Shown in pieces: positions 35,610 to 46,592 of a stretch of 64,000 nucleotides of DNA. Both the position numbers and the translations under genes were made by a program. How positions within the stretch are numbered: position 1 is the first letter of the stretch; every line of letters starts with the position of its first letter. The notes below the pieces were generated by a model that saw only the letters and a list, made by a program, of their open reading frames with translations, was not told where the DNA came from and did no database searches. Source of the DNA: Arachis hypogaea (lineage: Eukaryota; Streptophyta; Magnoliopsida; Fabales; Fabaceae); the NCBI RefSeq assembly GCF_003086295.3, contig NC_092054.1:16999878-17063877 (forward strand), read 5' to 3'.

Positions 35610-37556
35610 TTGTTCGAAATTTTCAATAAGGTTGTCTCTGGATTATTGTAATTTAGCTTCTCTTAGTTTCCTCTTCAGAGTCCTTTCAGGTTCTGGATCA
35701 TCTTCAACAAGAATGCCTTTTTCTTTGTCCCTGCTCATAAGAAAGAGAAGAGAAAAAAAAAGAAGAGGAATCCTCTATGTCACAGTAAAGAGGTTCCTTA
35801 TTGTTAGTAGAAGAAGAAAAGGAATAGGGGTGAAGAAGAATGAAGAATCCAAACACAAGGGTAAGGATAGGAGCAGTGATGTGAGATGAAGAGAAGTGTT
35901 AGTAGATGAATAAATAATTAGAAGGAGATGAGAGAGAAGAATTTTTGAAAATTATTTTTGAAAAAGGGTTAGTGATTTTCGAAAATAGTTTTTTTGAAAA
36001 AAGGTTAGTAATTTTCGAAAATTAAAATCAAAAATTAAAATAATTGATTAATTAAAAAGAGTTTTTGAAAAAGAGGGAGATATTTTCGAAAATTAGAGAG
36101 AGAGAGTTAGTTAGGTAGTTTTGAAAAAGATAAGAAACAAACAAAAATTTAGTTAGTTAGTTGAAACAAATTTTGAAAAGATAAGAAGTTAGGATGTTAG
36201 AAAAGATATTTTGAAATCAAATTTTTTTTTTTGAAAAAAAGATGAGATAAGAAGATATTTTTGAAAAGATATGATTGAAATTAATTTTGAAAAAGATTTG
36301 ATTTTTAAAATCACAATTAATGACTTGATTCACAAGGAATCACAAGATATGATTCTAGAACTTAAAGTTTGAATCTTTCTTAACAAGTAAGTAACAAACT
36401 TGAAATTTTTGAATCAAAACATTAATTGATTATGTTATTTTCGAAAATTTGATATAAAAATAAGAAAAAGATTTTTGAGAAACATTTTTATAATTTTCGA
36501 AAATAACTAAGAAAAATGAAAAAGATTTGATTTTTGAAAAAGATTTTGAAAAAGATGAGATTTTTAAATTGAAAATTTAATTTGACTCATAAAAACAACT
36601 AGATTTTAAAATTTTTTGAAAAAGTCAAATCTAATTTTCGAAATTTATGAGAGAAAAAGGGAAAGTTTTTTTTTTATTTTTGAATTTTTAATGATGAGAG
36701 AGAGAAACATGGAAATGGTGCAATGCATGAGAATTTTAGATCAAAACATGTGATGCATGCAAGAATGCTATGAATGTCAAGATGAACACCAAGAACACTA
36801 TGAAGATCATGATGAACATCAAGAACATATTTTTGAAAAATTTTTAATGCAAAGAAAACATGCAAGACACCAAACTTAGAAATCTTTAATGCTTAGGCAC
36901 TAAGAATTCAAGAATGCATATGAAAAACACCATATAACACAAAACAAGAAAACATCAAGATCAAACAAGAAGACTTACCAAGAACAACTTGAAGATCATG
37001 AAGAACACTATGAATGCATGATTTTTTTGAAAAATGCAAGATGCACATGCAATTGACACCAAACTTATAACATGACTCAAGACTCAAACAAGAACACAAA
37101 AATATATTTTTTTTATGACTTTCTAATTTTTTTTGGATTTTTATTTTTTATTTTATATTTTTCGAAAATTATTTTGAAAAAGAAAAATAAGGATTCCAAA
37201 ATTTTTAATATGAATTCCAGGAATATTTTTAGTCTAAAGCTCCAATCTGAGGGTAAGGCATGACTTAATAGCCAGCCAAGCTTTAGTATGTAACTCAGAC
37301 ATGACAAGCCTAACATGCCCTATTCAAAAGAATTAGACATGGTTTTACAGCCAGCTAGGCTTCAACATGCTTCATGAAACGCTAGAATTCATTCTTAAAA
37401 ATTCTGAAGAAAATATATTTTTGAAAACATTTTTTTTTTTCGAAAACAGATGAGAAATTTTTGAAAGATTTTTGAAAAATTTTTGAAAATAAAACAAAAA
37501 GAAAATTACCTAATCTGAGCAACAAGATGAACCGTCAGTTGTCCAAACTCGAAAAA
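35610..37556 (-). other. element F 5' leader with TTTTCGAAAA motifs
   Basis: A roughly 1.9-kb untranslated leader between the primer-binding site and gag. It is dominated by A/T runs with many GATTTTTGAAAAAG and at least six self-complementary TTTTCGAAAA motifs. A block at 36,770-37,030 repeats AAGAACACTATGAA and AGATCATGATGAACATC. There is no significant open frame. Confidence 0.75.
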
Positions 37557-37574
37557 TCCCCGGCAACGGCGCCA
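37557..37574 (-). other. primer-binding site of element F (tRNA-Asp)
   Basis: The plus strand shows CCCCGGCAACGGCGCCA, a perfect match to the tRNA-Asp 3' end read on the minus strand. It lies six bases from the 5' LTR. Confidence 0.92.
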
Positions 37575-37580
37575 AAAACT

Positions 37581-39323
37581 TGGTGCGCAGAAATTGTGAT
37601 TACACTTTGATTATGTAAAATTCATTGCTCTTTCTTTCCCTGGCAATGGCGCCAAAAACATGACGCCAATACCATGGTTCACAACTTCGCACAACTAACC
37701 AGCAAGTGCACTGGGTCGTCCAAGTAATACCTTACGTGAGTAAGGGTCGAATCCCACGGAGATTGTTGGTATGAAGCAAGCTATGGTCACCTTGTAAATC
37801 TCAGTCAGGCGGATATAAAATAGTAATGGGTTTTTCGAAAATAATACTAAAATAAGGATAGAAATACTTATGTAATTCATTGGTTAGAATTTCAGATAAG
37901 CGTGTAGAGATGCTTTCGTTCCTCTGAACCTCTACTTTCCTGCTATCTTCATCCAATCAATCTTACTCCTTTCTATGGCTAGCTTTATGTAAGGATGTCA
38001 CCGGTGCCAATGGCTACTTTCGATCTCTCTCGGGAAAATGATCCAAATGCTCTATCACAGCACGACTAATCGTCTGGAGGCATCACCTTTGTCGTTGGTT
38101 GCATCCTATTCCTCCCTGTGAAAATGTTCCGATGCGCTGTCACTGCATGGCTAATCATCTGGAGGTTCTCGATCATACTGGAATAGGATTTACTATCCTT
38201 TTGCGTCTGTCACTACGCCTAGCACTCGCGAGTTTGAAGCTCGTCACAGTCATTCAATCCCAGAATCCTACTCGAAATACCACGGACAAGGTTTAGACTT
38301 TTCGGATTCTCATGAATGCCGCCATCAATCTAGCTTATACCACGAAGATTCCAATATCTCGGACTCGGTCCCCTGTATTAGTAATCTAAGAGATACTCGT
38401 TCAATCGAAGGTAGAACGGGAGTGGTTGTCAGGCATGCGTTCATAGGGAATGATGATGATTGTCACGTTCATCACATTCAGGTTGAAGTGCGAATGAATA
38501 TCTTAGAAGTGGAACAAGTTGAATTGAATAGAAAACAGTAGTACTTTGCATTAATTCTTGAGGAACAGCAGAGCTTCACACCTTAATATATGGAGTGTAG
38601 AAACTCTACCGTTAAAAATACATAAGTGAAAGGTCCAGGCATGGCCGAAAGGCCAGCCCCTCTGATCTAAGAACCAGGTGTCCAAAGATGTCTAATACAA
38701 TAGTAAAAAGTCCTATTTATAATAAACTAGCCACTAGGGTTTACAGAAGTAAGTAATTGATGCATAAATCCACTTCTGGGGCCCACTTGGTGTGTGCTTG
38801 GGCTGAGCTTGAATGTTACACGTGCAGAGGCTCTTTCTGTGGAGTTGAACGCCAGGTTTTGATCCATTTCTGGCGTTCAACTCTGGTTTTTGATCCATTT
38901 CTAGCGCTGAACTCCAGAATTGGGCAGAGAGCTGGCGTTGAACGCCAGTTTGCGTCATCTAAACTTGGGCAAAGTATGGACTATTATATATTGCTAGAAA
39001 TCCCTGGATGTCTACTTTCCAACGCAATTGGAAGCGCGCCATTTTGAGTTCTGTAGCTCCAGAAAATCCACTTTGAGTGCAGGGAGGTCAGAATCCAACA
39101 GCATCAGCAGTCCTTCTTCAACCTCTGAATCTGATTTTTGCTCAAGTCCCTCAATTTCAGCCAGAAAATACCTGAAATCACAGAAAAATACACAAACTCA
39201 TAGTAAAGTCCAGAAATGTGAATTTAACATAAAAACTAATGAAAAAATCCCTAAAAGTAACTAGATTCTACTAAAAATATACTAAAAATAATGCAAAAAA
39301 GTGTATAAATTATCCGCTCATCA
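37581..39323 (-). repeat. element F 5' LTR
   Basis: Same length and nearly the same sequence as 29,189-30,931. It contains four GGCGTT-type near-palindromes (about 38,842-38,948). Promoter and polyadenylation signals must lie here but I do not assign them. Confidence 0.93.
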
Positions 39324-39328
39324 AACTT

Positions 39329-40468
39329 CAATGCTCCATGTTCCAACTATCAAGAACCACCATCTCCATATTCATATCAAGAACCACCATCTTTATATCC
39401 ATACCAAGAACCACCACCTCTCTATCCATATCAAGAACCATCATCTTTCTACCCATATCAAGAGCCACTATCTCCCTATTCATACCAAGAACCATCATCT
39501 TTTACACTTATCAAGAACCATCACCTCCTCCTTATTCATCTCAAATACCATCAGATCTTGAGCTTCTCATGAAAGAATTCTTACATGATATAAAGACGAG
39601 TGTCAAAAATGTAGAGAAACATGTGCAGTCGATTATCAAACCACAGGAAGAGAAGCAAGCAAATTCCTTCCCAAGAGATATAATACAAGATCCTATAGAA
39701 GAAAGTGAGAAAATCAATAAAAGGAGTTCATACTCCAGTGAACTAGAGAACTTTCCATCCTCACACATGGAAGAAGAGGAAGATGCAAAAACAAAGGAGG
39801 AAGATGCACCCACAAAGGAGGAAGATGCACAACCTCCCATGCCCTTAGTAAGCAATGAAGAAGAGATTGAATTAGAAGACAGCTACCAAGAGGAAGAGGT
39901 TGAAATTGAGGAAGCTTGCAAAGAAGTGGAAGAATTCAAAGAAGAACACAAGGGAGTGGAGCTTGTAAGACCTCTCCCAAAGTCATCACCATCCAATACA
40001 ACATTCAAGTGGGTAAAATTCCTATCCTTAACCTTTACGTTCTCACTTGAATATGGGCTACTGGAGACGGATGGTCAACTTAGAGCTCTTTATGGCATTA
40101 AGAGTAAGAAAAAGATGGTTAGTGGTAAGAGTTGTCAAGCAAGGTTCAATATAGTTGCATGCTCCAAATTAAAGTGCAAGGATTGGTGTAGAACTCAATT
40201 GAATGGGTTTAGAAGGTTGTTTGGATGTCTCTGTGAGAATTCAGATCGCTTGCCACCCGGTGGGAACAATGGTGATCCACAAGGAGACGGGTATAAAAGC
40301 AAGGTTTGGGACCCTGGAATTCATTCCCACAATCAACACTCATAGGGCCTTGTCACTTGTTTCAATTTGCTCGAAGGCGTTATGCGCCTAGTTTGGAATC
40401 CCGTTGGCCATTGAAATTACAAACATTGGTAGAGATTTCTGGATCAGTACAAGCACAAGCCACCATGA
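39329..40468 (+). pseudogene. element A ORF1, main part (acidic, conserved C-terminal domain)
   Basis: It resumes the frame broken by element F with about six YQEPPS-YPYQEPP-like repeats (39,345-39,500). After a one-base shift near 39,500 it reads PSDLELLMKEFLHDIKTSV, then a long Glu-rich segment (about 39,760-39,960). The C-terminal domain has FKWVKFLSLTFTFSLEYG, LLETDGQL, KSKKKM, KCKDW and GYKSKVWDPGIH. A TAG at 40,343-40,345 replaces a Trp codon seen in element C (HSWSLKTCFNLLEG). The homologous frame continues to TGA at 40,466-40,468. The same domain occurs in element C ORF1. I know no function for it; it has no gag, protease or polymerase motif. Confidence 0.8.
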
Positions 40469-40517
40469 CAAGGAGCTCACCACATGTCCAACTTAAAGAC
40501 TTTAACTAAAAGTGCTA

Positions 40518-40535
40518 GGTGGGAGACAACCCACC
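40518..40535 (+). promoter_or_regulatory. GGTGGG-AGACAA-CCCACC hairpin after ORF1
   Basis: A 6-bp perfect stem with a 6-base loop, within AGTGCTAGGTGGGAGACAAC, followed by GTATGATCGTT. The same block follows pol in element D (57,558-57,575). Its 3' half follows ORF1 in element C (48,195-48,200). Its role is unknown. Confidence 0.65.
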
Positions 40536-40701
40536 GTGGTATGATCGTTTATTTTCATTCTTAGTTTTATTTTGTTTTATTTTTGTTAGTGTTCATTCAT
40601 TAATTCATTCAGCATCTTCACATGCATTCTGCATCAAAAGTAGGCATATATATAATTGGTGAAACTACTATTTATTGACCCGTTCCCAATAATTCATGTA
40701 G

Positions 40702-42222
40702 CGGTTTGTGATGAGCAATGCAGCCTTCATGGTGGGGTTTGTGATAATGGAGTTTGTGAGTTCCGATGTTCGGACTATGCGGGATATACTTGCCAGAACA
40801 GCTCAATGCTCCTCTCCAGCCTTTCAGTTTGCAAGGAAGTGTTGGGAAAGCGTATTTCTGGGCAGCATTGTGCACCTAGTGAACCTAGTATTCTGCAGCA
40901 GCTAGAAGAAGTGGTTGTCATGCCCAACTACCACCGACTATTTCCTGGTGGTGCAAGGAAATTATTTAATATATTTGGGAGTTCCTACTGTGACGAGGCG
41001 GCTAAACGACTTGCATGCTGGGTAAGTTCATCTTTTCTTTGCTAAAGTTATCCCTACAATTATTTTCCTGTTATTTATTTATCTATGTTTTTAAATAATG
41101 GTCTTATTCTTACTCATTGGCAACTCCAATTTTTTTTCTCTATATATTTTTTCTCTAGAGTTCACATTATTGTCAAATTTAAGGGTTATTCTTATCTAAT
41201 TTTCTTAGAAGTGATTCTTCAATTTGATTATGCAAAGTAAGTTTTCAGTGAAAAAAGTGATTTTTTGTCGGGGAAAAGCTGAAACAAATGCACTTAGTTC
41301 TAAAATAATAAGATATGATATAGAACCATTAATTGTGACAATAACCCTGACTCTTCAAAATTGTTCTCTCACTAGATCTAACATTGCATTTTGTGGAGAG
41401 TAGAACCATTAGATTGTTAAAATTGTTCTCTCACTCTAAATTTGGTAATTTGCCAATTTGTCTGATGAGCATGTTGCATAATTCCTCAGATTTCCATCCA
41501 AAAGTGCGACGGTGATGGAGACAACAGGCTTCGAGTATGTCATTCTGCATGCCAGTCATACAATCTAGCATGTGGAGCATCACTGGACTGCACTGACCAA
41601 ACCCTATTCAGCAGCAAAAAGGAGGGTGAGGGTCAGTGCACTGGCTCCGGTGAGTTAAAACTATCATGGTTTAATCGCGTCTGGAGTAGTTTTACCTTAA
41701 GAGATAGTTCCTCCAAAGGAATATCTGTAAGAGATAGTTAGCTTCATTTTTTTTCTCTTCTTGGGTGGTTTTAGGTTGTAGTTTCTTTTGTCTTTTAAAT
41801 AGGGTCATTGTAAAGAAAAATGGTGGTAAGCAACACCTTAGGTTTAGGGATTGACTTTACTCATCCTAAATTGTCTAGTAGGTTGAATGGATGGGGAGGT
41901 TACTGATTTGGCTTTCAAAGAGAGCCTGTTGTAGAGAAAATTGAGATCTATGGAAAGGGTATAATAGTAAATGAGATGAAGAAAGGTGTACCCAAAAAAA
42001 TGTGATAAAAAAAAGGAAAAAAAGAAAAAGAAAAAAGATGAAGGTTACATGGTTTAACAGTGTTTTGGCCGAAGGCCCTTTAAAATGGAAAGTTTTTGCT
42101 CTCTAGTCTCTCTACTTCATTCCTAATTCCTTTATCCCGTTCTGATATCTTGTTTTCAATTATGTGTGATTTGTTTTCCTGCGAAATTAATGTTTGCAGT
42201 ATCATCTTCAAAGTATCGGAGG
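40702..42222 (+). pseudogene. fragment of a host gene for an EGF-like cysteine-rich protein (2-3 internal exons)
   Basis: Exon a (40,702-41,021) follows an ATGTAG acceptor and ends at a GGTAAG donor. It encodes CDEQCSLHGGVCDNG then CEFRCSDYAGYTC, an EGF-like pattern, and a second Cys-containing part with MPNYHRLFPGGARKLFNIFG. Exon b (41,490-41,649) follows a CCTCAG acceptor and joins in phase 0: ISIQKCDGDGDNRLRVCHSA, then ACGASLDCTDQTLFSS, ending in a GGTGAG donor. A 23-bp exon (42,200-42,222, TTGCAG acceptor, GGTAAG donor) fits the phase but is less certain. The first exons with signal peptide and the last exons are absent. It resembles plant membrane proteins annotated as EGF-receptor-like. 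Introns are retained, so it did not arise by capture of a spliced RNA. Confidence 0.72.
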
Positions 42223-42901
42223 GTAAGAATTTCCATGGTCAAGTTTGATGTATAAAATTAATCACGAACCTTGCACATAAAAATTTCTACCGGTATTTAT
42301 CTCAACATACCCATAGTAAAGTTTATGTTAATCCTGGAAAGGTATAATTGTTACCATGTTAATCATCTAGAAGTTCTAAACTAAACCTCGGAACGTAATG
42401 ACAAGAAAAACAAGCCGACAAATTTCCTAAAGATGAATGCTTTTAATTAGGCAAAAATTTAATCGATTCTACCGTATTAACGTAACCACTAATACGAAAT
42501 TATAATGCATTCACCAAAAATATACGATAATATTGATTATAATGCTATCATATTGGGTCACTGATTCAATTGAATTAGTTACCGAATGCAATATCTACAA
42601 TTGTAATTGTGAATAATATATATTATAATGCATTCACAAGAATATACTATAATTAGTTTTATTTGTATTTTTAGCTTATTTTTGTACGAGTCAAAATGGT
42701 CCTGAACTACAACAATTTCTTTGGTAGCAAAACCAAAAAAGTAAAGGAGGAGAAATATTGAGGAATCCGATCAGTTTCTACTTTAAACTTGTTACTTGTG
42801 AATAAAGTAACAATACTAAAAATAAATTTACACACTCTAAATCATAAATCTTACTAGTAAATAAATTATCAGCATAGACTCCAACCACCATTTAAACCTT
42901 T

Positions 42902-43711
42902 TCAATCATGAGTATCCTCTTGGTCTTTCTCAGGAACAAAAAGTGCCAAGCAAACCTTTTGATCTATAGTTTTTCTTGAAGCCCAGATTTGAATTTCAAC
43001 ATCTTCATCCAGCATATTTTCTTCAACAACTTCTTTGTGTTTGCCATTCAACACATACATGCGGCTGATCTTCTTTTCTTTTCCACTTTTGCCCTTCTTG
43101 TTCATGTTCCACTGTCCAAGTTTCATCTCAGTTTCCTTCACAGCATCATCAAGACCATCACCGCCATAGGTTCTTGGCTTGTATATTAGTGTCACTGCAA
43201 TGGTTTTCCAGTCACGGGCATACAACTTGTCTGCTTCTTGATGGAGCATCGTCTTTTCTTCTTCAGTTAAAAAATCAAAACTCTTGATTTGTTTGAACGG
43301 CATCGATATCCTAGCATGTCTCTCTGTTACATCGGTATAATACAATAATTTTTGTATGATAAGACATAGGATTTTCTCCACACAGCTCTTTGAACTTCGC
43401 CTCCAACTCTTGAGACAATCTTGGCACCGCCGTCAAGGGGATCGAACCCGAATCCTTTTGCGGCGGGGTTGATGAGTTTCATGATAGGGGGGTCAAACCC
43501 GAATCCTTTTGTGGCGGGGTTGATGAGTTTCATGATCATCTTCATTCCCAACAACCAAGTCATTAGCTTTAACAGTGTCGTCATCATTACTGACAACAAC
43601 ATTGTGGCCTTCGTGTTCCAACTTTTCTTTAGCCAATGCGGCAGCAGCTTCCGCTAACAAAACCAAGCCATTCCATTTTGGATCAAGAATTGCCTGTAAC
43701 AAGAAAGGCAT
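42902..43711 (-). pseudogene. B3-domain (REM/DUF313-type) DNA-binding protein, broken
   Basis: From ATG 43,711 (minus strand) the frame reads MPFLLQAILDPKWNGLVLLA, then an acidic linker and PRHKRIRV, a basic nuclear-localisation-like patch. A 51-bp in-frame direct duplication (43,447-43,534) repeats HETHQPRxKRIRV. TGA stops occur at 43,493-43,495 and about 43,439. SQELEAKFKELCG is in another frame. The original frame then resumes with LIIQKLLYYTDV, ISMPFKQIKSFDFLTEEEK and MKLGQWNMNKKG, ending QIWASRKTIDQKVCLALFVP. These are the strands of the plant B3 fold in its DUF313 form. At least one frameshift and two stops separate the halves, so an intact transcription-factor-like protein is not made unless an unseen intron removes them. 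Confidence 0.75.
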
Positions 43712-43719
43712 GATTACAA

Positions 43720-44380
43720 AACTGGAATGTAATGTGAGTGTTCTTGGAATGGAATATAAGAGTTTCTTGATATGGAAAGTGAAATATATAGTGTTCGTTT
43801 GAGTGGCTTCATAAAAAGAAAGAAAATCTGGCTGGACGGTTTTATTTAAATTTAATTGATATGATATGATCTTGTTTTGTTTTAATTTTAAATCAAATTA
43901 TTTATCTTTGATTTATCATACGGTTAAAACAGGCAAACAGAAGTATCATTTAATTTTTAAACTTTAGAAACCTAATTAAAAATTTAATATAATTATAGCA
44001 ACTCAATATTAGGGTGTGTTTGACAAACACGTTGAGGAAGAGAGAAGTAAGTTTGAGCTTCTTGAAAGTTTCACTTTTATGTTTGGCCTTTTTTATCTTC
44101 CTAAACGCAAAATTGATTCTGCCTCTAAACCCACGTTCAGGAGAAGCTAAAATTTGTAGCTTCTGCTTTTCACGTTCATGGTTACTTATTATCCTTGGAA
44201 AATTAGGTGAAAATTTTATTTCTTTTTTACCAATCCTACCCTTCATTTTCTTCGCGTCATTTTTTTCTCCCAACTCCTAATTCTCTCTTGTTCTTTTATC
44301 CTTTTATTCTTCTTTCATCTTACTACTTGCTTTTGTTTTCAGTTCTTCCTTGCTTAAGCATAAGCAAACCTTTAAGTTTG
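43720..44380. other. AT-rich spacer with a possible MITE end
   Basis: Near 44,011 is TAGGGTGTGTTTGACAAACA, which looks like the end of a small transposon. AGCTTCTTGAAAGTTTCACT and its partner AGGAGAAGCTAAAATTTG further on suggest internal inverted repeats. I could not find the other terminus or a duplication. Confidence 0.3.
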
Positions 44381-44383
44381 GTG

Positions 44384-44718
44384 TTGACACTTTGCTTAGA
44401 AGTTTTCTGTTTATTCTTATGGCACCAAAGGGAGGCGAATCACCTTCACGAAGGAGCACAACCTGAAGAATAAAACGACCGCTAGGATAACTAAGGTGGT
44501 TGAGTTCCTTTCATTCTATATTCCCTCTCACTTTTACTATATTATGTTCTGGTTTTCTGCTATTTTGCTTGTTTGTTGTATGATCCTTTATTAGTTAGAA
44601 TCCTAGGTCTAGTTTAGTTTTCTCTTAATTGCTTTAATTCTGAAAAGATGTCTCATGTATTACTCACTGAGCTTGAATTCAAATAAAAAATACAGAAGTG
44701 ATGTATTGAATGAGAAAT
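44384..44718 (+). pseudogene. ORF2-like start and 3' internal fragment (element A?)
   Basis: AAGCAAACCTTTAAGTTTGG then TGTTGAC precedes ATG at 44,419. The short frame MAPKGGESPSRRSTT ends in TGA. The arrangement matches the ORF2-like start in element F (motif TAAGTTTGGTGT, then MAPKTGE). The remaining sequence to 44,718 is AT-rich and runs into an LTR-like start. I take it as the 3' internal end of element A, with moderate doubt. Confidence 0.45.
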
Positions 44719-45050
44719 TGCGTGAGAATCTTTCCTATCTTTTCCTAGTGAATTTGCATATAATTTGTTGAGTTTAATAAAGAATTAATTATCTTTTAGC
44801 CAATATGGATGCTACTTTGAGTCTTTTGCAATTTTGTTTATTTTAGGTAGCATTCGGCTGGATTTGATGGAGTTTCTGCAGCACAAGAATCAAAGGAGAT
44901 GGCAGCGAGGAGCGACGCGTGCACGTGACTGACGCGTACGTGTGAATGGGAGCTTTCCATGGCGACGCGAACGCGTGACTGACGCGTACGCGTAATTTGA
45001 AGATTTGCACAGCGACGCGTGCGCGTGACCGACGCATCCGCGTGACTCGC
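44719..45050 (+). repeat. partial LTR of element A, cut by element C
   Basis: Begins TGCGTGAGAATC and matches 27,042-27,380 (about 95 percent by eye), including its ACGCGTGCGCGTGACC-type repeats. At CTCGC the match stops and element C begins. The element A LTR continues with AAAAAAGACC at 27,381. CTCGC should reappear at the far end of element C, outside this window. Confidence 0.75.
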
Positions 45051-46477
45051 TGATAAACCCCTATTTTATGATTCATCTTGTGCTCAATTAAGTGTTTTTT
45101 ATCAATTCTTCACCCACTTATTCATAAGATTTGCATGGTTTTACAATTCCTTCCTTATTCTATGATATATATGAAAACATGTTTCCTATGCTTTAAAAAT
45201 ATTTATTTTAATTATCTTTTATTATCATTCGATGCCGTGATATGTGTGCTAAGTAATTTTAGGCTTCATAGGGCAGGAATGGCTTAAAGGACGGAGAGGA
45301 AACATGCAAAAATGGAAGGAACGCACAAAATAGAGTTTTGAAGAAAATGGCAGCGACGCGGACGCGTGCCTAGCGCAAAACGCAAGCGACACGTACGCGT
45401 GACTGACGCATATGCGTGACAAGGAAAAACTCCAAATGACGCGAACGCGTGACCCACGCGCACGCGTGACGAACGCCACCTGCAGAAAACTGCAGAAGTC
45501 GCCTTCAGCAATTTCTGGGCCCTTTTTCGGCCCAAATCCAAGCCCAGAAACATAGAATAGAAGCCAAAGAATGGGGGAATCAATAGCAACAATTCATACA
45601 ACATTCAGAATACATAATTTTAGGTTTTAGATGTAGTTTTAGAGAGAGAGAGGTTCTCTCCTCTCTCTTAGGTTTTAGAATTAGGATTTCTTTTACTTTA
45701 TGGTTATTACTTCATTCCAGGTTCAATGTTCCCAACTTTAATTTATGTTTCTCTTCTACTTTTATTTACTCTAATACTTTTACTTGTTAATTACTTATGT
45801 TGCCAAATTGGCTTATGAACCTTTCCATGTTAGATCTGAATATTCTATTTAATGCAATTTGAGGTATTTCAGATTTATGATTGCTTTATTCTGTTTATGA
45901 TATAAATAATTTAGATTTTTTCTCCTTTTGGTTTTGGTTAAGTAATTGGTAACACTTGAGTTATCAAACTCAGCGGTTGATTGAGAGTTGGAAATTGCTG
46001 ATTGACTTGGATCCCTCTAAAGCTAGTTTTTCCACAGAAGTTGACTAGGACTTGAGGAATCAAGTTAATTGGTCCACTTGACTTTCCTTTATTTAGTAAG
46101 GGTTAACTAAGTGGGACCAACAATAATTCTCATCACACCTGATAAGGATAACTAGGATGGGATTTTCAGTTCTCATACCTTGCCAAGAGTCTTTATAATT
46201 ATTAATTTATTTTTCTTGCCATTTAAATTACTTGTTCTCTATTTCAAAAAAACCCAAAAATATACCTTTTTTTCCATAACCAATAATAAACACACCTCCC
46301 TGTAATTCCTTGAGATACGACCCGAGGTTTAAATACTTCGGTTATAAATTTTATTGGGTTTTGTTACTTGTGACAACAAAAGTTTTTGTACGAAAGGATT
46401 CTTGTCGATTTAGAAACTATACTTACAACGAGCTTTTAATTGCAAATTTCTAGACCACACAAAAGTCAGTTCGGTCA
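45051..46477 (+). repeat. element C 5' LTR
   Basis: Starts TGATAAACCCC and ends TTCGGTCA. The first 300 bp align with the element D LTR. It contains an ACGCGNNCGCGTGAC array at about 45,345-45,475 (for example GACACGTACGCGTGAC). The 3' LTR is not in the window. Confidence 0.85.
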
Positions 46478-46480
46478 AAA

Positions 46481-46498
46481 TGGCGCCGTTGCCGGGGA
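46481..46498 (+). other. primer-binding site of element C (tRNA-Asp)
   Basis: TGGCGCCGTTGCCGGGGA is a perfect match to the complement of the tRNA-Asp 3' end, three bases after the LTR. Confidence 0.92.
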
Positions 46499-46592
46499 CT
46501 TGCAATTGTGTGCCTTATTATTGGTTATTGTAAATATTTTATTTTGCTTGTTTATTTGCTTTTATTTTTGTTTTTAATTTTTATTAGCTACT

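Larger units (their letters stand above)
29189..39323 (-). mobile_element. element F: complete minus-strand LTR element with gag-protease only
   Basis: Two 1,743-bp LTRs (29,189-30,931 and 37,581-39,323) are flanked by the 5-bp duplication AACTT (29,184-29,188 and 39,324-39,328). The tRNA-Asp primer-binding site is at 37,557-37,574 on the minus strand. In transcription order: LTR, a long leader with TTTTCGAAAA motifs, gag, protease, a segment with GGCGTTCAGCGCC repeats and a short ORF2 start, a TTTGGTGT-containing tract, LTR. Reverse transcriptase, RNase H and integrase are absent, so it depends on another element. The LTRs are nearly identical, which indicates a recent insertion. It sits inside ORF1 of element A. 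Confidence 0.93.
27042..45050 (+). mobile_element. element A: non-autonomous Ty3/Athila-like LTR element carrying other DNA
   Basis: The proposed extent runs from the 5' LTR (27,042-28,774) to a partial 3' LTR (44,719-45,050) cut by element C. Inside are a tRNA-Asp primer-binding site, acidic ORF1 (split by element F), a GGTGGG/CCCACC hairpin, fragments of two host-like genes, and a short ORF2-like start. No gag, protease, reverse transcriptase or integrase of its own is visible. The link between 40.6 and 44.3 kb is inference. The gene fragments could instead be older host DNA next to a truncated element, with an unrelated LTR piece at 44.7 kb. Confidence 0.55.

Noticed and set aside
39541..39855. 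Minus-strand Ser/Cys-rich open frame opposite ORF1 of element A
   Set aside because: The complement of the Glu-rich coding strand gives Ser/Phe-rich frames by composition.
42902..43381. B3 fragment taken as a complete 159-codon gene
   Set aside because: It would start at GTG inside a frame that continues upstream; the ATG at 43,711 and the frameshifted N-terminal half show it is part of a larger broken gene.
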